Both the position numbers and the translations under genes were made by a program. The notes under the pieces are model-generated. The model searched no databases. It was not told the origin of the DNA and saw only the letters and a list, made by a program, of their open reading frames with translations. This document shows, one piece after another, positions 58,128 to 64,000 of a DNA stretch of 64,000 bases. How positions within the stretch are numbered: the first letter of the stretch is position 1; every line of letters starts with the position of its first letter. Source of the stretch: CAVQHY01 sp963712465. GTDB lineage: Bacteria > Actinomycetota > Thermoleophilia > Gaiellales > Gaiellaceae. Location: assembly GCA_963712465.1 (NCBI GenBank), contig CAVQHY010000006.1, forward strand, positions 1 to 64,000, given 5' to 3'.

Positions 58128-58909
58128 CTCTCGCCGGTCTCCTGCGACGGCTTCGAGTCCCGGTTGAGGAAGGGTGTCAGAAGCTCGAGCGGGAGCGGCA
58201 AGATCACCATCGAGCTCCGCTCGGAGCTCATCTCGATCAGGGTCTGCAGGTAGCGGAGCTGAAGCGCCGTGGGGTTGACGCTGATGACGTTGGCCGCGTC
58301 CTTGAGCCGCTCGGAAGCCTGGAATTCCCCCTCGGCCGCAATCACCTTCGCGCGGCGTTCCCGCTCGGCCTCGGCCTGGCGAGCCATCGCTCGTTGCATG
58401 CCGGTCGGGATCTCGACGTCCTTGACCTCGACGACGGACACCTTGATTCCCCACGGCGACGTCGCCTCGTCGATGATCTGCTGGAGGATGGCGTTGATCT
58501 TGTCCCGCTCGGCAAGCAGCTCGTCGAGCTGGTGCTGGCCGAGGACGCTCCGGAGCGTGGTCTGGGCGATCTGCGAGGTCGCGACCATGAAGTTCTCGAC
58601 CTGCACGATCGCTCGTTCGGGGTCGATGATCCGGAAGTAGGCGACCGCATTCACGCGCACCGGGACGTTGTCCTTGGTAATCACCTCCTGCGGCGGGACG
58701 TTCAGCGTCACTGTCCGCAGGTCGACCCTGACCATCTTGTCGACGGCCGGGATGAGCAGGAAGAGGCCAGGCCCCTTGGGCGGTGACCGCAGCCGGCCGA
58801 GCCGGAAGATGACGCCGCGCTCGTACTCGCGCGCGATCCGGACGGACGCCGCGATCAGGACGATGACGATAACCGCGACGACGGCTGCGGCAATGAGCCC
58901 GGTGGTCAT
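58124..58909 (-). CDS. SPFH-domain protein (slipin/stomatin)
   Basis: Protein of 261 residues: membrane segment at about 5-24, then the SPFH domain with EYERGVIFRLGRL, GPGLFLLIPAVDKMVRVDLR and the helical MARQAEAERERRAKVIAAEGE. Forms membrane microdomain scaffolds. The upstream NfeD gene is the classic partner, 134 bp away. Bacterial slipin-NfeD pairs are linked to membrane quality control; the precise role is unknown. ATG start; GTG/CTG junction with galT at the end. Confidence 0.93.
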   Translation of the reverse strand: MTTGLIAAAVVAVIVIVLIAASVRIAREYERGVIFRLGRLRSPPKGPGLFLLIPAVDKMVRVDLRTVTLNVPPQEVITKDNVPVRVNAVAYFRIIDPERAIVQVENFMVATSQIAQTTLRSVLGQHQLDELLAERDKINAILQQIIDEATSPWGIKVSVVEVKDVEIPTGMQRAMARQAEAERERRAKVIAAEGEFQASERLKDAANVISVNPTALQLRYLQTLIEMSSERSSMVILPLPLELLTPFLNRDSKPSQETGES

Positions 58910-59043
58910 GGAGCTCCCTTCCGGAGGTGAGATTTCATCCTATGTGAGCGCGCATTCGGCACCGATCGGCGGTTGCGGGCCCGCGACGCCGCGGGCACGA
59001 TTGGAGCCCACCCGGGTGGGAGAGGAGGAGTGGTGGTCGGGAG

Positions 59044-60369
59044 TCAGACGCTCGCCTCCACCCTGTCCTCGGTCTCGGCAGGGCTCACGTCGAGCGCCAG
59101 CTCCTCGTCCACGGCGCGGATGCGCACCCGTTCGCCGCTCGCGATCGCGCTGCTCTCGGCCGTCCGCGCCTTCCAGATCTCGCCGTGCACGAAGACCGTT
59201 CCGTCGGGGTCGAGCGAGCGCCTGACGACTCCCACCTCGCCGATCAGCTCCGCGGTACCGGTCCGGGGCGGCTGTCGCCGCACCTGGTGAACCTTGAAAG
59301 CCGCGAGCCCGAGGAGGGCGGCCAGCGTCCCGGCGATGGCGATCGCAACCCAGGCGGAGACCTGGTACGCCTCTCCAGCCGGGTCGAAGAGGAGAAGCGC
59401 CCCGATCACGAAGCAGACTGCGCCGGCGAGGGCGAGCGCGCCGTGACTGACCACGAACGCCTCCGCGGCGAAGAAGCCGAAGGAGAGCGCCAGCAGCAGG
59501 ACGCCGGCCCAGCTCACCGGAAGCACCTGGAGCCCGAACAGAGCGATGATCAGCGAGACCGCGCCGAACGTCGCGGGAAAGACCAGCCCGGGATGCCAGA
59601 GCTCGACGACGATCCCGAGGACGCCTAGCGAGAGGAACAGGGCAATCAGGTTGGGGTCGACGATCGTGTCCAGGACCCGCTGCCAGAGTGACATCTCGAC
59701 CGCGTCGACACGTGCCCCCGCGGTGTTCATGACGATGCCCTTGGGCACGGTGCGGTAGCCGTCGATCTCGTCCAGGAGCGCCGTGAGATCGGGTGCCAGG
59801 AAGTCGACGACGCCCAGCTCGAGAGCCTCGCGCGCCGGGACGTTCGCGGCCTGTCGGACGGCCCGCTCGGCCCATTCGCCGTTGCGACCGTGCTCGTCGG
59901 CGAGGCTACGGATGTACGCGGCGGCGTCGTTGACGACCTTTTTGCGCAGGTCCTTCGGGATGTCCTCGCCGCCCGTGGACACGGGCGTGGACGAGCCGAT
60001 GTTCGTCTGCGGCGCCATCGCCGCCACGTCGGCCGCCATCGTGATGAACGCTCCGGCGGAGGCGGCTCGCGCCCCCTGCGGAGAGACGTACACGACGACC
60101 GGCGTCTTCGATGCGATCATCGCCTGGATGATCTCGCGCATCGAGGAGTCGAGGCCTCCCGGCGTGTCGAGCTCGACGACGACGGCGTCGTAGCCCCCGC
60201 TGTTCGCCCGCTCGATCTGGTCGGTGAGGTAGCCCGCGGTGACTGGGTTGACGTCGTTGGCAAACTCGACCGCGAGGACGGCCGGCCGCTCCGGCTCCTG
60301 CGCGCCCGCGCCCCCGGCGAGCGCGAGAGCCGCGAAAGCCACCCCGACAAACGCGCAAAAGACCCGCAA
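59044..60369 (-). CDS. nfeD: NfeD-type membrane serine protease
   Basis: Protein of 441 residues: signal peptide (1-23), ClpP-like protease domain with Ser104 in RAASAGAF and Lys143 or Lys144 in DLRKKVV as the likely dyad, about four or five membrane segments (about 225-360), then an OB-fold domain (GTAELIGEVGVVRRSLDP). Long-form NfeD cleaves the C-terminus of its stomatin partner. TTG start 60369. It heads the nfeD-slipin-galT run. Confidence 0.93.
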   Translation of the reverse strand: MRVFCAFVGVAFAALALAGGAGAQEPERPAVLAVEFANDVNPVTAGYLTDQIERANSGGYDAVVVELDTPGGLDSSMREIIQAMIASKTPVVVYVSPQGARAASAGAFITMAADVAAMAPQTNIGSSTPVSTGGEDIPKDLRKKVVNDAAAYIRSLADEHGRNGEWAERAVRQAANVPAREALELGVVDFLAPDLTALLDEIDGYRTVPKGIVMNTAGARVDAVEMSLWQRVLDTIVDPNLIALFLSLGVLGIVVELWHPGLVFPATFGAVSLIIALFGLQVLPVSWAGVLLLALSFGFFAAEAFVVSHGALALAGAVCFVIGALLLFDPAGEAYQVSAWVAIAIAGTLAALLGLAAFKVHQVRRQPPRTGTAELIGEVGVVRRSLDPDGTVFVHGEIWKARTAESSAIASGERVRIRAVDEELALDVSPAETEDRVEASV

Positions 60370-60396
60370 ATGATCGACTAACAGCGTCCAGGAACT

Positions 60397-61140
60397 CTAG
60401 CAGCGGGCGTAGTCGATCTCGCCGCTCTCGATCGCACGGCTGCCGGTCGGGAACTCGATCACGAGACGTCCGGCGCGGTCGATTCCCGCGCCGACCCCGA
60501 TCTCGCCTGCCACGACCACTCGCGTCCCACGGAGGGCGTCGCGGGCGACGAGGCGTTCGTGCAGCGGGTCGAGACCGCTCCGACGCCACAGGTCGTAGGC
60601 GGCCTCCAGGCGAGCGAGCAGATCCGCGAGCAACTCCGCCCGTCTGATCTCGACGTCGCCCGCGAGCGATCCCGCCGGCACCTTCGTGTCGTGCGGGAGC
60701 TCCGAGTCCACCTGATGCACGTTGATCCCGATCCCGAGGACGACGGCTTCGCCGGACGCTTCGGCGAGCACGCCGACGATCTTGCGGCCCCCGACGAGCA
60801 CGTCGTTCGGCCACTTGATCGTCGCCCGCTCTGCGGCCACCCCCTCGACGGCCTCGGCGCCGGCGAGCCCGCCGACGAGAGAGAGCTGGCTGATTCTCCG
60901 CCCGGCCGGGGGCCTGAGGAGTACCGAGCACAGGATCGCCGTGCCGCGCGGCGCCTCCCACGGTCGTCCCGATCGGCCGCGCCCGGCCGTCTGGACGTCA
61001 CAGACCGCAACGGCTCCCTCGGGATGATCGGAGGCGAGTAGTCGCTGGGTCGACTCGCAGGTGTCGCGGTACACGTACGGCCTCCCGAACCGGCCGCGCA
61101 GAAGAGGCTCGACGTCCTCCGGAGCGAGCGAGTCCGGCAT
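60397..61140 (-). CDS. birA: Biotin-[acetyl-CoA-carboxylase] ligase, no DNA-binding domain
   Basis: Protein of 247 residues. The biotinyl-AMP site is GRGRSGRPW (53-61); KWPNDVLVGGRKIVGVLAE is the second signature, then LGIGINVH. Lacks the N-terminal helix-turn-helix, so it is an enzyme only. Activates acetyl-CoA carboxylase, which fits its place next to a fatty-acid synthesis operon in the other direction. ATG start with a -10-like element 10 nt upstream. Confidence 0.93.
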   Translation of the reverse strand: MPDSLAPEDVEPLLRGRFGRPYVYRDTCESTQRLLASDHPEGAVAVCDVQTAGRGRSGRPWEAPRGTAILCSVLLRPPAGRRISQLSLVGGLAGAEAVEGVAAERATIKWPNDVLVGGRKIVGVLAEASGEAVVLGIGINVHQVDSELPHDTKVPAGSLAGDVEIRRAELLADLLARLEAAYDLWRRSGLDPLHERLVARDALRGTRVVVAGEIGVGAGIDRAGRLVIEFPTGSRAIESGEIDYARC

Positions 61141-61165
61141 GTGGCGGACTAGACTATCGCTCGCT
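61141..61165. promoter_or_regulatory. 25-bp divergent promoter with palindromic -10
   Basis: TAGACTA (61150-61156) reads as TAGACT on plus and TAGTCT on minus. Each lies 10 nt from a start codon (birA ATG 61140; sigma-factor GTG 61166). TAGTCT is also the hexamer in the 10387-10439 region. This fits a single bidirectional element for two leaderless mRNAs. Confidence 0.5.
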
Positions 61166-61771
61166 GTGCAACCCGCCGCCGCCGCCCCGCGCCTGATGGC
61201 CGAGAGACGCTCCCTGTACCGTGCCATGAGCGATCTCGACCTCGTCCGCAAGGCGAACGGAGGCGACCCGGACGCGCTCGACGCGCTCGTCGAGAGACAC
61301 GAGCCGCGTGTGCAGAAGCTCGCCGCGCACCTCGTCTTCGACCTCGACGACGCGCGGGACGCCGCCCAGGAATCGCTCGTCAAGCTGTGTACCCGGCTGC
61401 GGCAGTATCGTGGCGAGGCCCAGTTCGCTACCTGGCTCCACCGCCTGGTCGTGAATACATGCCGTGATCTCGCGGCGCACCAGCGTCTACGCCGACCCGC
61501 GGCCATCGAAGCGGACGAGTGCGCTGCGGGCGACGAGTCCGACCCGTGGCGGCTCGCGGCGATCTCCGAGGTACGGCGGGAGCTGGTGGAGGCGCTCGGC
61601 CGCCTGTCGGCGGACCAGCGCGCAGTCGTCGTGCTCCGCGATGCGGTCGGGCTCTCCTACGAGGAGATCGCCCGGGTGGTGCGCATGCCCGTCGGGACGG
61701 TGAAGAGCTACGTCCACCGGGGGCGCGAACGGCTGCGGGGGATGCTCGAGGAAGATCGGGCGCGTACGTGA
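61166..61771 (+). CDS. ECF-type RNA polymerase sigma factor
   Basis: Protein of 201 residues from GTG 61166 (ATG 61196 or 61226 would give shorter forms). Region 2 has SDLDLVRKANGGDPDALDALVERHEP and ATWLHRLVVNTCRDL; region 4 has LSADQRAVVVLRDAVGLSYEEIARVVRMPVGTVKSYVHRGRERLR. Group unknown; no anti-sigma gene is adjacent. Coupled by GTGA to fabZ, so it is made with fatty-acid enzymes and may adjust envelope genes. GTG 61166 is favoured by the mirrored promoter. Confidence 0.85.
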   Translation: MQPAAAAPRLMAERRSLYRAMSDLDLVRKANGGDPDALDALVERHEPRVQKLAAHLVFDLDDARDAAQESLVKLCTRLRQYRGEAQFATWLHRLVVNTCRDLAAHQRLRRPAAIEADECAAGDESDPWRLAAISEVRRELVEALGRLSADQRAVVVLRDAVGLSYEEIARVVRMPVGTVKSYVHRGRERLRGMLEEDRART

Positions 61772-62211
61772 CCGCCCCGCTCGGCCGGCGGGAGATCGAG
61801 GCGATCATCCCGCACCGCGAGCCCTTCCTGCTTCTCGACGAGGTGCTCGAGCTCGTTCCCGGTGAGCGCATCGTCGCCCGGAAGCACGTCCGCGAGGACG
61901 AGCCGTTTCTCGAGGGTCACTTTCCCGGCAATCCGATCATGCCGGGCGTCCTGATGGTGGAGGCTCTCGCCCAGGCGGGCGCGGTCGCGGTGCTGTCCGA
62001 GGCGGAGAATCGGGGCAAGCTTGTTCTCTTCGGCGGCATCGACGACCTCCGCTTCAAGCGGATCGTCCGGCCGGGCGACACGCTCGAGCTCACCTGCGTC
62101 CTCGAGAAGGTACGCGGTCCGGTAGGCAAGGGAAGGGCGACTGCCAGGGTCGGCGCGGAGCTGGCCGTTCGCGGGACTTTGACCTTCGCCGTTGCCGAGG
62201 CTGCGTCCTGA
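61768..62211 (+). CDS. fabZ: 3-hydroxyacyl-ACP dehydratase FabZ
   Basis: Hot-dog-fold enzyme of 147 residues. IPHREPFLLLDEV, then GHFPGNPIMPGVLMVEALAQ with catalytic His51 and Glu65. Dehydrates 3-hydroxyacyl-ACP in fatty-acid elongation. GTG overlaps the sigma-factor stop. Followed by fabH and fabD. Confidence 0.95.
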   Translation: MTAPLGRREIEAIIPHREPFLLLDEVLELVPGERIVARKHVREDEPFLEGHFPGNPIMPGVLMVEALAQAGAVAVLSEAENRGKLVLFGGIDDLRFKRIVRPGDTLELTCVLEKVRGPVGKGRATARVGAELAVRGTLTFAVAEAAS

Positions 62212-62240
62212 TCGCACAGGTTTCGAACGGCGTCACCCCG

Positions 62241-63221
62241 GTGGGAATCACGGGCATCGGCGCCTGCGTGCCGGAGCGTGTGCTGACCAACGCCGAGCTC
62301 GCCGAGCTCGTCGAGACGTCGGACGAGTGGATCGTCGAGCGGACCGGCATCCGTGAGCGGCGGATCGCCGAGCCCAGCCAGGCGCCGAGCGATCTGGCGG
62401 TTCCGGCTGCGCGCGAAGCTCTGTCGCGGGCGGGCGTGAACGCCGAAGACCTCGATCTGATCATCGTCGGCACGGCGTTGCCGGACATGTTCTTCCCGGC
62501 AACTGCCTCGCTCGTCGGCGAGCAGCTCGGCGCCGCCAACGCAGCCGCCTACGACTTGCAGGCAGGCTGCACGGGCTTCGTCTACGCGCTCTCCCAGGCG
62601 TACGGCGCGATCGCCTCCGGCCTCGCCGGCCGGGCGCTCGTCGTCGGCGCCGAGACGCTGTCGCGGGCGATGAACTGGAAGGACCGCACGACGTGCATCC
62701 TCTTCGGCGACGGAGCTGCCGCGGTCGTGCTGGAGCGCACAGCGGGCAAGGGCTTTCTCGGCTTCGAGCTCGGCTCGGACGGCTCCGGCGGATCCGATCT
62801 GAGCATTCCGGCGGGCGGCGCCCGCGCACCGGCTACGCCCGAGACGGTCGCGCAGGATCTCCACACGCTCCAGATGAACGGCAAAGAGATCTACCGGTTC
62901 GCCACGAGAATCATGATCACGTCGGCCAACCGACTCCTGGCCGAGTGCGGACTCGCCGTCGCGGACGTCGACGTGTACGCGCCTCATCAGGCCAACCTCC
63001 GGATCATCGAGCACGCGACCCGACACCTCGACATCCCGCCGGAGAAGGTGCTGCTCAACGTCGATCGCTACGGCAACACGTCGTCGGCCTCGATTCCGCT
63101 CGCCCTCCACGAGGCGGTGCAGGCCGGGACCCTTCGCACGGGAATGACGGTGCTGATGACCGGTGTGGGTGCCGGGCTCACCTGGGGATCGTGTCTCGTC
63201 GTCTGGGGAAACGGAAAGTGA
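62241..63221 (+). CDS. fabH: 3-oxoacyl-ACP synthase III FabH
   Basis: Thiolase-fold condensing enzyme of 326 residues that starts fatty-acid chains from acyl-CoA and malonyl-ACP. Catalytic Cys110 in LQAGCTGF, His in YAPHQANLR and Asn in YGNTSSAS. SDEWIVERTGIRERR is the family N-terminal signature. GTG 62241 is used, but it lacks a Shine-Dalgarno; CTG 62209, overlapping the fabZ stop as CTGA with GAGG upstream, would add about 11 residues and fits the pattern seen elsewhere here. Confidence 0.95.
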   Translation: MGITGIGACVPERVLTNAELAELVETSDEWIVERTGIRERRIAEPSQAPSDLAVPAAREALSRAGVNAEDLDLIIVGTALPDMFFPATASLVGEQLGAANAAAYDLQAGCTGFVYALSQAYGAIASGLAGRALVVGAETLSRAMNWKDRTTCILFGDGAAAVVLERTAGKGFLGFELGSDGSGGSDLSIPAGGARAPATPETVAQDLHTLQMNGKEIYRFATRIMITSANRLLAECGLAVADVDVYAPHQANLRIIEHATRHLDIPPEKVLLNVDRYGNTSSASIPLALHEAVQAGTLRTGMTVLMTGVGAGLTWGSCLVVWGNGK

Positions 63222-63228
63222 GGATCGG

Positions 63229-64000
63229 ATGAAGGTCGCGTTTTGCTTCCCCGGACAGGGGTCGCAGCAAGTCGGAATGGGGAAGGCGATGGCCGATCGC
63301 TTCGCCGAGGCGCGGGACGTCTACGAGCAGGCGTCGGAGGCGGCGGGCTTCGACGTGGCGAGAGTGTGCTTCGAGGGCTCGCTCGAGGAGCTGACCGACA
63401 CCGAGGTGCAGCAGCCGGCCCTCGTCGCCACGTCGATCGCCTGCCTGCGTGCAGTCGAGACCGCCGGCCTTCGCCCCGACTACGTGATCGGGCACTCGGT
63501 CGGTGAGTACTCGGCGCTGGCCGCCTGCGGCGCGGTCTCGGATCGCGACGCCGTCGCGCTCGTAAGCGAGCGCGGGCGTGCGATGGCGGAGGCCGCACGT
63601 GAGCATCCGGGGGCAATGGCCGCCGTGCTCGGCCTCGACGATCACGTCGTCGAGAGCCTCTGCTCGAACATCGACAACGTGTGGCCTGCGAACTACAACT
63701 GCCCCGGGCAGATCGTGGTCTCGGGCGAGAACGACGCCGTCGACGCACTGATCGAGCAGGCCACGGAGGCCGGTGCACGCCGCGCGATCAAGCTGCGGGT
63801 CAGCGGCGCGTTCCACAGCCCGCTGGTCGTGCGCGCCGCAGAACGGCTTCGGCCGGCGCTCGAACGGGTCGCCTGGAGCGACCCGGCGCCGCCTTTCATG
63901 TCGACCGTGACGGCCAGGATCGAGTCCGCGCGCGGCCTGGCCGGCATCCTCGTCGAGCAGCTCACAGGACCGGTGAGGTTCACCCAGGCCGTCCGCGGTC
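63229..64000 (+). CDS. fabD: Malonyl-CoA-ACP transacylase FabD, 3' end beyond window
   Basis: Opens with ATG 63229, 7 nt after fabH, and is still open at the window end (257 codons seen of about 310). FPGQGSQQVGMGKAM at the N-terminus; catalytic Ser90 in IGHSVGEYSALAA; His in SGAFHSPL. Loads malonate on ACP for the fatty-acid synthase. The operon order sigma-fabZ-fabH-fabD probably continues to acpP and fabF or fabG outside the window. Confidence 0.95.
   Translation, partial: MKVAFCFPGQGSQQVGMGKAMADRFAEARDVYEQASEAAGFDVARVCFEGSLEELTDTEVQQPALVATSIACLRAVETAGLRPDYVIGHSVGEYSALAACGAVSDRDAVALVSERGRAMAEAAREHPGAMAAVLGLDDHVVESLCSNIDNVWPANYNCPGQIVVSGENDAVDALIEQATEAGARRAIKLRVSGAFHSPLVVRAAERLRPALERVAWSDPAPPFMSTVTARIESARGLAGILVEQLTGPVRFTQAVRG

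Overview
The window is a dense, GC-rich (about 70%) bacterial chromosome segment that contains the replication origin. The minus-strand block rpmH-rnpA-yidD-yidC-jag-rsmG-parA-parB faces the plus-strand block dnaA-dnaN-recF-dciA-gyrB-gyrA across an AT-rich, DnaA-box-bearing spacer near 47.3-47.5 kb. High GC, many GTG starts, 1-4 nt gene overlaps, short divergent spacers that suggest leaderless transcription, and the mix of core genes point to an actinomycetote, possibly a Thermoleophilia-like lineage. The lineage is inference; no rRNA is present. No IS, prophage or CRISPR was found, so this is core chromosome rather than an island.

Layout. 0-7.8 kb: methylmalonyl-CoA epimerase, a short FtsH-like protease, DUF1385, an M20 peptidase, a frameshifted methyltransferase, rarA and arginase. 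7.8-13.7 kb: tRNA-Phe, an MFS exporter, a coiled-coil membrane protein divergent from a two-gene ABC exporter, and a GAF-GGDEF diguanylate cyclase. 13.7-28.4 kb: a long minus-strand run holding hemD-hemC-hemA, hemX and ccmD-C-B-A (heme synthesis tied to cytochrome c maturation), a UbiA/MqnP prenyltransferase, mogA and moaC (molybdenum cofactor), two trehalose-forming glycosyltransferases, an orphan DNA methyltransferase, a DegP-type protease and a two-component system. 28.4-42.5 kb: an M28-like membrane protein lacking its catalytic Glu pair, moeA, two glycosyltransferases, a class A PBP, MscS, DUF2203, a BtuF-like lipoprotein, a HAD hydrolase, a trans-sulfuration enzyme, a frameshifted CPBP protease, a chorismate mutase-like protein, a bifunctional nuclease, a lipoprotein cytochrome c and tRNA-Ile. 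42.5-57.2 kb: the origin region and a MerR-like regulator. 57.2-64 kb: galT, slipin, nfeD, birA, then an ECF sigma factor coupled to fabZ-fabH-fabD; fabD runs off the end.

Three themes stand out. First, several well-conserved genes (gyrA, galT, moaC, recF and probably a GT87 gene) have no ATG, GTG or TTG where their conserved N-termini begin but do have CTG, sometimes as a CTGA overlap with the preceding stop; gyrA has a good Shine-Dalgarno in front of its CTG. Second, many divergent pairs are only 16-53 bp apart, with -10-like hexamers about 6-14 nt from the start codons, suggesting leaderless, bidirectional promoters. Third, gyrB has its promoter abutting a perfect 10-bp terminator hairpin, and this leader shares a 12-mer with the AT-rich part of the origin.

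Two genes are broken by single frameshifts (about 4.76 kb and 40.01 kb). These may be true pseudogenes or sequence errors.
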